Assembly (NCBI GenBank): GCA_021234155.1
Contig: JAJEKV010000101.1
Coordinates: 2,523,089-2,587,088, forward strand
Direction: 5' to 3'
DNA: 64,000 nt
Source: Isoetes taiwanensis
Lineage: Eukaryota > Streptophyta > Lycopodiopsida > Isoetales > Isoetaceae
Shown here piece by piece: positions 49,427 through 60,475 of this stretch (position 1 is the first letter of the stretch; each line of letters begins with the position of its first letter). Under the pieces are notes generated by a model. It did no database searches, had not been told where the DNA came from, and saw only the letters and a program-made list of their open reading frames with translations. The position numbers were made by a program, and so were the translations under genes.

Positions 49427-49747
49427 TTACAAGAAGATTCAGGAGGAGACTAGAGCATGTCAGTCTACTCTACAATCTGTGGTGGATTTGGTTGTGCATT
49501 CGTTTGCACAGGAGGATTTGGTTGTGCATTCATTTACACAGAAGGCTCAGGTAAAAATTTATAAGCCAAACATAGACATTCCATTTGACTTTGACGTTCT
49601 GCAGGGTTGGTAGAGGGAGGAATAGCCATTTGATCTGCTACGTAGCTGACATTGCTCATAGCCTGAGTGTACTGTTGATCAGGTACGCCAAAGCAATTGG
49701 TAGACATTATCCAGAGATTTTAGAATCAAGAGGCTCTGATACCAAAT

Positions 49748-50453
49748 TGTTATGGATTCAAGACTTTATGGCAAGCAATAATCACAGAATGAGTTTTATC
49801 AAGACAAATGTAACTCTAATCAGCAAAATCCAGCCTTCACGACTAAGCTCTCCACCCAACCGGGCTGTACCAAAGCAAGAGGGTTCCAGAGAAAGACCGA
49901 GTTTATTGGAATAGGGAAAACAGATTGACACTAAAGTATCCTCTTTAGCAATTCTCAAGTTTAAGAAATGGCTATGAATTTGGGTGCTCCCCAGATCACC
50001 AAGGTCAGCCGGGAATTTCACAGAATCAGGCTTGGATTTCCCCTGCGAATAGAACTGAAGGGCTTAATATTAGTAGAAAGGGAATTCGCTGCTGTAGAAT
50101 GGCAGACTGGACCAGCTTGCCGAGGCCGGATCAGTAGGGGCCGGAAGTGAACCGAAGGTGTCGGATTTGGTCTCAAGTTCACTGTAGCGTCGTCTTACTT
50201 TAGCAGCTAATATTGTCAGGACAATCCGTTGATGTGGTCGGCCAGATGCTTCGCTCCCTCCTCTTTATACTGCCGCTGCCGTTATTATATAAGGATTGGA
50301 CAAAAGGTAAAGGTTCGATGCCCTAAAAATAGATGGCCCCTTTTTCATAAGGTAATTAAACCTTATAGTATCGACAATCTTTGCCTTTTAATTGACTTTA
50401 ATGACTCTTGAATAATTATTTTGGTCTTTCTTTCCCTTTCTCATGCTTCTACA
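49748..50453 (-). repeat. 5' LTR of gag-only element
   Basis: Plus strand TGTTATGGATTCAAGAC ... CATGCTTCTACA. On the minus strand it is followed by ATTTGGTATCAGAGCC, the initiator-Met primer site (about 49732-49747). Confidence 0.88.
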
Positions 50454-50840
50454 GCCGCTCCCCCGAGCACCACCATATTAGCAGGTCTGTCAACAAGTTC
50501 ATATTGTCAGTTCTTTTGAAGGCATTCATTTCTGCCAACCATTGCTTTGCATGTTTTCCATTTATTGCTTCATCATAGCTTTTTGGCAGTTCTGGATTTT
50601 CTAAAATTAAAACATCAAACACACTGTGAATTACCCATATGAGGCTGAAATCTCTTGCTCTTTTCCATTTCATTTCTGCCATGAAACTCAAGCATTTCCT
50701 TATTTTCATCCTCAAGAATTTGTGCCTCAGTTCTCCTTCCTTTCCTCGTTGGTTTTTCTGGTATAGCAGCTTGCACTGACTCACCTTCCATTTCTTCTCC
50801 ATGCAATATTTCTTTGCTTACACTTTGAGTTTCAAGGTCG
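50449..50840 (-). pseudogene. Copia linker upstream of reverse transcriptase
   Basis: Minus-strand frame with GKHAKQWLAEMNAFKRTDNM and NLLTDL, the conserved segment just before Copia reverse transcriptase, then cut by the gag-only element. Upstream is a Lys/Glu-rich linker. Confidence 0.8.
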
Positions 50841-51087
50841 TCTTCATGTAACTTGCTCTTTCCATCATTTCCTTTTCCTTTCTATCTGGTTCAAACTTTT
50901 CTTCTAGACCTTTAATCTCATTGTTCTCATCTTTGTCTGAGGCATTAATCTTTGGAATAATTTTATAAAATTGTGTCTCATCAAATACAACATCTCTACT
51001 TACTATGACCTTCCTTTGTGCAGGATCAAAGAGTCTATAGGTCTTAGAGTTTTCATCATAACCAACCGGTATGTAATATATGCCCCA

Positions 51088-51860
51088 TTATCCATTTTTT
51101 TTTAACTCCTCTGGCACATGTGCAAATGCAAGACAACCATAGGCTCTCAAATTATCATAACAAGGTAACTTACCTGACCACAACATCTCCGGAGCAGCAC
51201 CATTTGTACTTGAAATTGGTAGCAGATTTTGAACATATACAACAGTTTTTACTGCTTCATCCCACACAAAATTTGGCAATCTAGAGTATTTTAGCATTGA
51301 CCTGACTGCATTGAGCAATGTTCTGTTTTTGCTTTCAGCCACACTATTTTGCTGAGGTGAGAACCTGCATGTTAGTTGCATTTTGATACCATGATTAGCA
51401 CAGAATCCTTTGAACTCATTTGACAAATACTCACCACCTCGATCAGACCTTATGCACCACTTTTCTTCCTGTTTCAAGTTGTACTTCAGCAATAAACAGT
51501 TTTAGAGCATCATAAGCTTGATCCTTAGTTTTTAAACAATAGCATTTTGTTTTTCTGCTAAAATGATCTATAAATGTCATAAACTATCTGTGTCTAGTCA
51601 TGCTTGTCACATTTATGGGACCACATAGATCAGTATGCACTAGATCTAATATACCTTTAGCCTTTTTTGTTGATTTCTTAAATGGCAGTCTAGTTTGCTT
51701 GCCTAGAATACACCCTGCACATATTTTCTTTTCAGAATTTTCATCCTTTGCTCTTATCAATTTCCTCATTTCCACATTTGTCATATTTGTATAACACATT
51801 CTATTATGCCAAGTTTTTATAGATGCACATTGTATAATATTCATACTAGACAAATGTTCA
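51088..51860 (-). pseudogene. Copia pre-integrase and integrase
   Basis: Zinc region KTWHNRMCYTNMTNVEMRKL ... CAGCILGKQTRLPF (51700-51815) and LVHTDLCGPINVTSM, then a break; the core resumes at 51088-51492 with CIRSDRGGEYLSNEF (second catalytic Asp) and NSVAESKNRTLLNAVRSML (catalytic Glu). Frameshift near 51480-51590. Confidence 0.9.
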
Positions 51861-51932
51861 AGATCAAAACCAAAAAAGTTTCCAACTCTCTTTCTAATAA
51901 ACTTAACTTCATTTCCTAAGAAGATTTTACAT

Positions 51933-53290
51933 TCAAGTTTCTCTTGTGACCTTATAACCTAGGTCAACTAATTGGCAAACAAAAATCAAGTTTCGGACTA
52001 AGCTTGGTATACAAAGAACTTCTTTAAGTTCTACAACTTTTCCTTTTAAATCAAAAATCTCTAGAATCCCAGTGTCTTCTATCTTTTGCAAAGTTCCATC
52101 TCCTAGCTGCACATGTCCTGCTCCCTTCCTTTTGCACTCCTTAAGCAAGTTTGGATCACAAGTCACGGTTTTCTCAGCTCTTGAATCTATTATAAAAAAT
52201 TTGTTATCCCTTTTGTTCAAATCATTTGAAATTGACAAGATGTGATCATTTTTTACCTCAATGGTCTCATCAATTCCTTCTTTTTTATCAGTCTTTGATT
52301 CTTGCACAACATTCATGGCTGGACTTCCTTTCTGATTAGATCTTCCTCTTCCAAGACCACCTCTGGTGTTTGAACTCCTTCCTCTTTCCCTGCCTCTTCC
52401 AGAAGTCCCTCTTGGACTTGGGCAATTGGCTGCTACAGGACCCTTGCCGTCACAGTTAAAACATCTTATACCCCTACCTTCATTTGGACATTCGGCTTTA
52501 CGGTGTTCATATTGATTACAATTATAACATGGTCCTGGTTTTCCCTTGCTAGTATTTCCAATTTTTTTTGTTTTACCAGCAAACAAGATCTCAGCAGAGT
52601 TTTCTTCATCTCCTAGCTCGACTCTCTTTTGCTCAAATTTTGTTCTAATCATTTGAATAACATGTTCCTTAGATCCTGCAACATTTTTGATCATTGTAGA
52701 TAGTTGACTGTTATGAGACACTGACCTTGCCAAAGATAGGATTTGATAATGCTCATTTAATATGACTCCTGCCCCATCTAAATCTGTTATGATTGAATCA
52801 AATTTCTCTAAGTATTCTGTCAGATTGTCTTTTTCATGCAACTTGAGCTTCCTAAGCTGTTTCTCTAAAACATCAATTTGAGATGAGGTTTTAACTTCAT
52901 ACTGACTAATCATATATTTCCACATATCCTTTGGACTCATACCTCTTAGTTTGAGTTTTATAGCAGCTCCAACCTTGCTTGTAATAATTGCTTGAGCCTC
53001 CATAACTTTCATCATATCAACTGGACCTGCAGCCGACCTAGATGTAATAGTATTCATGTTACCTCCTTCTCCTGCAGTTGATCCTTCTCCAACCAAGCTT
53101 CACCTCCTTCAGTACTTGAGTTTTCAGTGCTCAATATTGTTGGTACTCTGGCATTGTCCTCTTCAATAAGGTACCATAAATTTTCAAATTCTAGCACTTG
53201 CTTAATGCCATGTTTTCAGACCTGAAAACCATTGTCTCCCTTGAACACTTCAATAGATGTCAGCAAGTTAGCTCCAAATCTTGTTGACAT
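51933..53290 (-). pseudogene. Copia gag and protease
   Basis: Starts MSTRFGANLLTSIEVFKGD at 53290. A Trp codon in the following conserved phrase is now TGA (about 53219), and a frameshift precedes the 387-codon open part 51933-53096. Gag: IDVLEKQLRKLKLHEKDNL; first zinc knuckle CYNCNQYEHRKAEC intact, second CFNCDGKGPVAANC with His replaced by Pro. Protease: FFIIDSRAEKTVTC, where the catalytic DSG has become DSR. Then LCIPSLVRNLIFVCQLVDLG. Confidence 0.92.
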
Positions 53291-53314
53291 CTTATACTGT
53301 GGCTCTGATACCAA
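53291..53314 (-). other. Primer-binding site of nested Copia
   Basis: On the minus strand ATTGGTATCAGAGCCACAG directly follows the 5' LTR: the usual initiator-Met tRNA complement. Confidence 0.9.
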
Positions 53315-53857
53315 TGAAGAAATTTTGCTTAGATTTATAGTTAGAACTTTGAATAATCAATGAACCAATTTCCTTTGACTCTTAAGTTCAAATATCAATA
53401 TTGCATAAAAAATGCTCTAACAGTAAAACAAGTTTTTCCAATGGTCAATCAACTAAATATTGCATTATTCAATCTGAAAAACCTCGAGAGCCCAAGCACT
53501 TACAAACTGTTCAGTCTTCGATCAACCACACAATTCATTCGTTCTACTCAACTTTATAGTGATCAATCCAGCATTCAAGCTGGACCGACCTGATACCTCC
53601 TTGCCGATCTCTGCTTTCCAAATTCATACTTCGTCTTCCCTCCATTTTATTCGACCACAATTTGACCTATGGTTTATACTAAATAAGGTAGATACCTCAA
53701 TAAACGAATTTTCTCCTTCAACATTTAATAGGTTAATGCCACTATAGCTTAACTATTAATCAAACCTTAGGTTCAATGTTTCCAACCATAACCATATGTT
53801 CAACCTCGAGCATGTGCTACTACTCAACAAGAAATATTACATGATCATTCTCTTTTA
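53315..53857 (-). repeat. 5' LTR of nested Copia
   Basis: 543 bp; matches 44696-45262. Its outer edge is TCTTTTA where the partner has TCTTTCA, a point change at the terminus. Confidence 0.9.
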
Positions 53858-53862
53858 GAATC

Positions 53863-54835
53863 TTTTCTAAACAGATTAGACTAGCATAAAGAGGTGGAGA
53901 ATCCAAAGAAAAGTTTGTCTTGATTAAGTTCTATTGTCAATTAGAAAGTCAAAACCTGTTGAGCCTCGTTCTTGAGCCTTGTTCTTGAATTCCTGAAATT
54001 TCCGAAGAAGTTCAAATTCTCAGATTTTGGAAGAACCAGAGATCATGCTTGCAGTGTTCACACGTCTGAGCCCGATTGGGTGGTGAATTTATGCCAGAAG
54101 GCCCTGTTCCAAAGTTTTTAAGCTGTTTTGATTAACCGTGTTTGCCAGTTTTGCAGGAAGAAAAGCTCCTCATAATGCATATCACGAACTATCCAAGGAG
54201 CCCAGTCATGTTTAAAATACACATTGAAATCAAGAGCTATGATAAGAAGACTAGAGCAAAAACCCTAGGCGTCGCATCAGCGACCACGCTTCCATGCTTA
54301 ATATAACGGATAAAAAAATGACCTAATATAGTGTCAACCTTAAGAGGATTTCAATCAAATACATAAACGTCAAGTGCTCCTTGGAAAAAAAAAGTTTATG
54401 AAAATTATGGCAAAAAAGGTGTCGCAGTCAAAACCCTACTGCCGCCAAAGAATAGAATAGAATAGAATATGATTTTATCGTCCACGGAGACCAACTGGCC
54501 TATGGGACCCAAGTACAAAGAGAGAGAGCAGCAGGCGTATTACTACCAGGATTAAAAAACCCCCGCCCCGAAGAGGACTAAAGGTCTGCTTCTTCTCCGC
54601 GCAAAATTGACAAAAACATAATCTATATCTTATACAAAGAGCATGCCACGAGCTATCGAACAAGCCTAGTCACACCCAAAAATGACACTGGAATTAAGAG
54701 CTATGATCAGAAGACTATAGTAGAAACTTTGAGCATCGCATCAACAACCATGCTTAATGTTATAGATAAGAAAAGAGCCTAATATACAATTCAACCAAAT
54801 ATATGAATGTCAAGTGCCCTTCAGAAATTGAACCT
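53863..54835. repeat. Unassigned flank with direct duplication
   Basis: About 54225-54390 and 54690-54835 are diverged direct copies (AAGAGCTATGAT[A/C]AGAAGACTA ... TCAAGTGC[T/C]C). The LINE end at 54449-54590 lies between them. No gene. Confidence 0.6.
54449..54590 (-). mobile_element. LINE 3' end with pentamer tail
   Basis: AATAG tail (54450-54469) followed by ATCGTCCACGGAGACCAACT and GGCCTATGGGACC, the same 3' signature as the 3.6- and 22.7-kb copies. Untranslated end only. Confidence 0.75.
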
Positions 54836-56344
54836 ACCTTGCACAAAAAATAATATACATAGCTCGAATAGTGAGCTCACCACAATATCCCCCACATGAA
54901 CTCCCAAGCACCAACTAAAATCCTGCATTACGGAAGACAAAAAATGGAAAAGCAAAATAAAATATTATATTCATCGTGCAAAGCCTCAAGACCATACAAA
55001 TGTGTTGGTGCTGCACCTACACTATAGAATAGCGTCATATGAACAGGCATGCCCCTTCTTGCACCACAGGTATGCTACACCAAATCACAAAAGAACATAA
55101 ACAACATTTTGGTTCTATCTATGCTCTAGTGTGGGTAAGATAAAATGAAAATTCGGATGTTAATGAAGGTCTACTTTTGATGGCAGCTTACCCACATGGC
55201 CTCACCTAGGATAAACATCCCCGACCAAAACTTCTGGAACAAAGGCCACATCACAAACCATTGCCTCAAAAAAGCGATTTGATCATATAAAGGACTCGAT
55301 CAAAAATACAAGCACCATAGATGTTAACCCTAAATCTAGAATACCAATCACATCCAACCACAAAACCTATACCCATGTGCAAGAAAAGCATTGGCCATCT
55401 TCTCAATAGCTTTAGATTGCCTCATTAAGTAGAAAAATTCTCAGTGGCTTTGGAGATCCCTTATCCTGCATGCCTAGAAAGCCTACCATGGAAAATAATC
55501 CACGCCGGCAAACATTCCAGGCTGTTAGGAATCTCAGTTGGCATTAACATGTCTAATGCGCAAATATGAAATGAGATATTCTTAAGGACTTCAAAAGGGA
55601 CCGATTTGCAACTTAGTTTGTTTGTTGTGTTTGTTTGTTGTGGGGGTGGGGGGGTGGGGGTTTAAGAATTCTCGGACTGGAGTACCATGAAAAAGTAGGT
55701 CTTCCATGTTGCTAGGGCCTGGACAATAAGTTTTGTATTTGGGAGGGGAGGGGGAGGGTGGGGGAGGGGGGCCGCTATACTCCAAGTTAATCAAAAAAAT
55801 AGTTTGTAAGCTTTAAAACCTTAGTACTTAAGATTTTAACCTTGTAAGATTTCAGACCTTAGGAAGCCAGCTCTAGCCCATTCCTGAAAACAACTTTATG
55901 CAGGGTATGCATCACCCACATCTAAGTATGCCTTGTGTAGCTTCCTAAATCGATTTGGTTCTTTAGTTATGAAAACATTATTAAACACTGGTTGTCTTGG
56001 GAACGTAGTGCTAACACGAGCAGTCGCATCCCAACTAACAAGTAATGGCCTTAAATAGACAAAACATCATAAAGGCAATGAAAAAACAAATATAGACTTT
56101 ATCACCAAGGATGGAGTATAAATTCAAACTAAAGATGCAACAAACAACTTATATCTGCCAAAACTTGATACAGAAATCTATGTATATAATATAGGAGCTT
56201 CTCAGCAAAAAAGTCAAAAGGATTTTTTGTTATACTAAGTTAGCAGCTTGGCCCAATCTTAGAATAAGGCACAGACGATAGTAATGAAGCATTACAGGAT
56301 TTTGAGAATAGACAAGGATAATACATAGATAAAGAGATTTGTCT
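54836..56344. other. Intergenic with two G-rich tracts
   Basis: No gene. Plus-strand G-rich tracts at 55639-55663 and 55741-55772 hold several runs of four or more G. Confidence 0.5.
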
Positions 56345-56839
56345 CTAGAATCGAAGCCTGGGAGAAGGATTATCCAATGCAGTGCTGTTTAGAAGGGCAG
56401 AAGTAAATTCTGCAAAGCTGATCCTGCCATCTCCATCAGAATCAGCCTCTCTGATCATATCAGCAAGCTCCTTGACAGACAAAGGATGGCCTAACTTAGC
56501 CATGGAATGGGCCAACTCTGCAGCAGTTATATACCCATTTCCATCCCTATCAAAAGCCCTGAACAGGGACAAAAGCTCATCTTGGTTATAAGAAACCGCT
56601 GCATCGGCCATATCTGCAGCTACAAGGTCTACAAACTCAGAAAACTCGATTAGTCCATTGCTGTTAGAGTCTGCCCGCCGGATTAAGCCCTCCAGCTGGG
56701 AGCCGTCAGGGATTATTCCAAGAGAGCGTAAAAGGGCGGCCATTTCGATCTCTGTAATGCTGCCATCGCCATCTCGGTCGAATCTGGTGAAAACTTCTTT
56801 CAGCTCGGCAAGCTGCTCCTTTGTGAGTAATTGCTCCAT
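56345..56839 (-). CDS. Calmodulin-like protein, four EF-hands (CML)
   Basis: Calcium sensor of 164 residues, one uninterrupted exon. Four canonical 12-residue loops: DRDGDGSITEIE (21-32), DSNSNGLIEFSE (57-68), DRDGNGYITAAE (97-108) and DSDGDGRISFAE (133-144), each with acidic position 1 and Glu at position 12, so all four should bind calcium. The linker has the SMAKLGHPLSVKELADMI pattern typical of plant CML15-18-type proteins. The C-terminus (NPSPRLRF) has no CaaX or N-terminal myristoylation signal, so it is probably soluble. Start at the first Met, MEQLLTKEQLAELKEVFTRF, which aligns with calmodulin's N-terminus. No frameshifts; looks functional. Two CGCG boxes lie about 150-170 bp upstream. 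Confidence 0.95.
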   Translation of the reverse strand: MEQLLTKEQLAELKEVFTRFDRDGDGSITEIEMAALLRSLGIIPDGSQLEGLIRRADSNSNGLIEFSEFVDLVAADMADAAVSYNQDELLSLFRAFDRDGNGYITAAELAHSMAKLGHPLSVKELADMIREADSDGDGRISFAEFTSALLNSTALDNPSPRLRF

Positions 56840-56986
56840 AAAAGCCCTAATACTACTAAGTCCGGCGATAAGGAAATATTACGGAAAGAGAGGGGATTTT
56901 TAGATCCGGACACGGCTTGAGGGAAAAACACACAGAAGAAGACGCTCTTAAAAGGAACTCTGACCTGTTCAGGCCTGCACGTTGCC

Positions 56987-57011
56987 ACGCGCTTCGTCGG
57001 TGTCTCCGCGT
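56987..57011. promoter_or_regulatory. Two CGCG boxes upstream of CML
   Basis: ACGCGC at 56987-56992 and CCGCGT at 57006-57011 both fit the VCGCGB consensus bound by plant CAMTA (calmodulin-binding) transcription factors. TTGACG follows at once. The motifs are short, so chance occurrence is possible. Confidence 0.35.
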
Positions 57012-58390
57012 TGACGGAATCGCCATAGCTAAACCTTCGTCCTATCAGCGAAAATTAGCCGTATATTAAAATTTAAATTTGAAAAAGAATATATTCTAAG
57101 CCTTAAAGAATTCCTTTTACAGTAAAGATAGTATTTCATTATGACCATTGGCTTTTGGTTAGTCCACCTTAAAATTCTCTATATCTTTGCCATATCCAAT
57201 CATGTTAGCCAAAATGTCCAATGATGTAGCTGAAAGTTGTTACTCAGAACTTTCCATGCAAAGCATTTGATGCCTATTGTACTTCCTCGTACTTGCCTGT
57301 TCTTGTTGCCAGCATAAAGATCTGGTAGTAAGTAGCTTTCTTCTGAACCTTGAACTGCCCCGTGTCGTCCACCCTCTCTGGCCAATCAATCAATCCTCTT
57401 TAAATCTCCAAATCAATCCTCTTTGAATCTACTGAAGATCTGGGAGACAACATTTTATATCTGCCGATCTAAATCGCTTTAAAGGAAACTGCCAAGAAAA
57501 GTCGCCCTCTTTAGCCAGTGTTCTCTTAATTTATCACCTAGAGATATGGTAGACAACATCTTCTATCTATGAGCCTAAGTCCTCCTTAAATTAAGTTGTC
57601 AAGAGAAGAACACCTAATATCTATTTCACTAATGATATTCCTAATAATCATTTCATGATAAACATTTACATGATCATTTTAATATCATTGTACATGTGCA
57701 CAAGAATATTTGTGGTGCAGATGTGACTAAGCTCGATCAAGGGCACGATGTAGGGTACTAACTAAATGGAGGAAAATTAGATAAAATGAAAGGTCCTTTT
57801 TTGGTTTTGTTCGGGGATTATATTTCTTGAGATGTTTATTTTAGTTACCACTAAGAGCTAAGCTTAGGACCATGTATTCGGTTTGGAGAATCTATCATTT
57901 TTGTTGTCCTTTTGTATCAAATCTACTTTGTGCCCCCACATGTCGTTTAGGTATGGAGATTTGGTGCTCTTGCGCGTACATGTTGGTTGCATTTCTTATG
58001 GAGCAATCTAGTAGAGATTATTTCCATAAATATACATCCTATCCCCCACCTCCCCCCCCCAACCCCCATCCCCTCTCTCTCTCCAATCATTCAAATGTTT
58101 TCATTCTTAATAAAGCAAAGGGGCAATTTCACATATATAGTTTGAATTATCACATCCATAGCTTTATAAGCAGATTTGTCCTTATTATGTAAATAAGGAG
58201 ATATTTTTGGCTCATCTTCTGGCATAGGCCAATTCATCTCAACCTTGTTCAAAACTTGCATATTCTTACTGGACAAAGTTTTCTCTTTTGGGTTGCCCTA
58301 GGGGGCAAACCCTCGTTTATGTGGGTATGTGGGCATATTCAAGTATATCTTTGGCATATACCTAGCATATCTTGATGACTACTAAAAACC
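57012..58390. other. Intergenic, no gene seen
   Basis: AT-rich. A related phrase AGATCTGGGAGACAACATTTT / AGATATGGTAGACAACATCTT recurs at 57434 and 57541. A C-rich tract lies near 58042-58070. No gene. Confidence 0.4.
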
Positions 58391-59300
58391 GGCTTACGCC
58401 TCGTAAATGGTCGGTCATCCGCCCCGTTATCGACTGCTACACAAACGCTATCCGGTCGGACTTGGCTATGGCTTACGCACCGGATTACGCCCTCCCTCCG
58501 CGCCGCCCGTCGGGGGGTTACGGCGAGTTGAGCACATGTTTATCCCTTCCTTATACCCTCTAGGGCATAATCTTAGGGCATGGGTTCCGGGAAGGGCTGT
58601 GATGTTCAAATGAGCCACTTAGAGAAAAATTTGCATCGGTTCTTCCAGATTTGGTTTTGGCAATCGGTTATCGACATTGCAACCATAATCTTGCGGTTAT
58701 GGCGTCCGATAGTGCTTCTATTCCGGTATCAACATTGCATCGGTAATGTTGGGTTATGGCATCTCGCCACGCAAGATTGTTTGCATTTCAAAGATACCCC
58801 TTTTTTTTTTCGTTTAAGGCATCGGTTAGGGCATGGGTTACGGGAAGGGCGTGTGATGTTCGCCGAGCCACTTAGAGAAAAATTTGCATCGGTTCTTCAG
58901 ATTTGGTTTTGGCAATGCAAAAGGACTTTCAGTGAGGGGAAAAAATGGCGTTTCTTGGTGTTTGACCGCGACGCTTCTTCGCTAGGGCGCCCGTGGAACC
59001 GCCCCTCTCTCAAAATCGGGAATTTGTTGCTTCATATCCGAGGCCTTACGCATGATTTTGGAACTAGCAAAGGATTTCACCATCGTGGAGAGGATTTTTG
59101 TGCAAAAAGCGGTTGAAAGTTGGATTCCTTATTTCAATTTTTACGGAGACTTCTCGGGCGATTCTTCTCTAGCGATTTCTCGGGCGGCGCTTCTCGAGGT
59201 TAGAATTGTAATGCAATTCCTAACTTCGCATGCTATTCTGCTTTCTTATTTCCTTCGCTATCGTTGGTTCTATGGCGAAAGTTACGTATCTTAATCCCAT
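58391..59300. repeat. GC-rich stretch and direct repeat
   Basis: 58391-58540 is much richer in CG than its surroundings. About 58571-58662 and 58826-58918 are direct copies (TTAGGGCATGGGTT[C/A]CGGGAAGG ... TTTGGTTTTGGCAAT), offset 255 bp. The 178-codon open frame crossing them (58580-59116) has no recognisable motif. Confidence 0.6.
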
Positions 59301-59569
59301 TTCCTATTTCATTTTTACGTTTCCTATCTCTTATTTAGGGCTTCTAAGTTTAGGAGCGAGTTTTTGTTGAATGCTTTTATCTTCTATTTAATGCTATTTC
59401 CTATTTCCTATCTATGGTTCTTATTCTATTGAATAGGGTCCACATTCCTCTGAGAACATGTAGAGTAAATCAATGTAAGAAAACTAGCATTAGGTCCTTA
59501 AGCCCTAGCATTTGCTTCATGTATAACAATAGAGAATAATAATTGCATATTCTGACCCATCTCATTTAG

Positions 59570-60475
59570 AAGTTTATGATTTTGATGGACCATTTTCCGA
59601 AGGGGAGTCTCCTGGATATGCTGAAATTAACTTCCTTAAATACAAAGCAGAAGAAATGTCTGAGCTCTGGGTTCCATTTTCCGGGAAGCGTGCTTTGGCT
59701 TGTGGATCTTGATTGCACCTAAGAATTTTTTTTACCAATACTAAGCAATCTGACATATTTGTTGAGTATGTGCAAAGGGTGGAGAAGGAGGTTGGCACAA
59801 AGGTAGGAAGTATACCTTTCTGGTTAGGCAATTGTTTAGTAAGATAGGGATTGATAGGATAAGAATGGCAGCAAGGAGAGAACTTTTTCTTACTTAAAGA
59901 CCTTGGTACAGAAAAAACTGCTACCCATACTTGATAGGCAAAATGAACATTTTCAGAAGAAAGAACAAAGCATGTTTCCACAAAGTTATTTAATAACTAT
60001 GTTTGAAATTTATATATTCAGATTTACAACAATTTGACGTAATCTGAACTTGACTATTAACTTCATCATGTTTGTTTTTATCTTTGTTTGGCGGTTTGTG
60101 AAAAGATCACCTGGAGAAACCATTTCTTTTGAAGCTTTTCTCACTTCCTTCCGAAGAATTTCTAATAAATGACTTTGCTGCGCAATAAAAAGAAGAAAAT
60201 ACTACTTCGGGTTGGCAAACAACAACTTCATGTCTTAATGTTATTTGGTATTGGTATCGACCTTCGAAGCATTACTTTTCTCACTTTTATGGGAAGATAT
60301 CGAAGAGATAAGCGAGGCGATTACCACCATTAGGCTATGTTGCTATAACAATTCTTGTGTTTACGCATAAAAGGCGTGGTTTTGATCTTGTGACGAGTGC
60401 AAAAAGTATGGACTCACGTGGAGGACTCAAGTTTCGGTTCAGTCCTTTGTGAGACACGGATATGCCTTCGGTAAC
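59570..60475 (+). pseudogene. C2/GRAM-domain protein gene remnant
   Basis: Degenerate internal part of a plant C2-and-GRAM (VASt) protein of the At1g03370 type, a putative membrane-contact or lipid-binding protein. After TTTAG at 59565 it reads VYDFDGPFSEGESPGYAEIN and MSELWVPFSGKRALACGS (end of a C2 domain), one stop, LHLRIFFTNTKQSDIFVEYV and VEKEVGTK, then a GT donor at 59803. A second block at about 60140-60200 reads KLFSLPSEEFLINDFAAQ (start of GRAM), then stops and shifts; LLWEDIEEI lies near 60290, ITILVFTHKRRGFDLV near 60355-60390 and MDSRGGLKFRF, where a one-base loss breaks QSFV. Introns seem retained, so it is not a processed copy. No N-terminal exons were found nearby. Confidence 0.75.

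Larger units (their letters stand above)
47522..50480 (-). mobile_element. Gag-only LTR element (TR-GAG-like)
   Basis: 2.96 kb, inserted in the Copia between integrase and reverse transcriptase. The 5-bp direct repeat GCAGG flanks it (47517-47521 and 50481-50485). LTRs of about 710 bp (47522-48232 and 49748-50453) are highly similar. The internal region of about 1.5 kb has a primer site, one gag gene and a G-rich polypurine tract, but no protease, integrase or reverse transcriptase. Such gag-only elements are known in plants as TR-GAGs. An extra 27 bp lies between the 5' LTR and its target duplication (50454-50480). Confidence 0.85.
44696..53857 (-). mobile_element. Complete Copia element with nested insertions
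   Basis: Both LTRs are present and the 5-bp direct repeat GAATC flanks it (44691-44695 and 53858-53862). In element order (minus strand): 5' LTR 53315-53857, primer-binding site, gag-protease, integrase, reverse transcriptase, RNase H, polypurine tract (about 45263-45280), 3' LTR 44696-45262. Without its two insertions (MULE-like 46568-47361, gag-only LTR element 47522-50480) the element is about 5.4 kb, normal for Copia. The coding region carries stops, frameshifts and a damaged protease site, so it is inactive. Confidence 0.93.

Noticed and set aside
48060..50330. tRNA-like GGTTCGATGCCC in both LTRs
   Set aside because: Only a T-arm-like phrase; no acceptor stem or anticodon arm can be drawn around it.
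56382..56903. Plus-strand frames over the CML gene
   Set aside because: Shadows of the four-EF-hand gene on the opposite strand.
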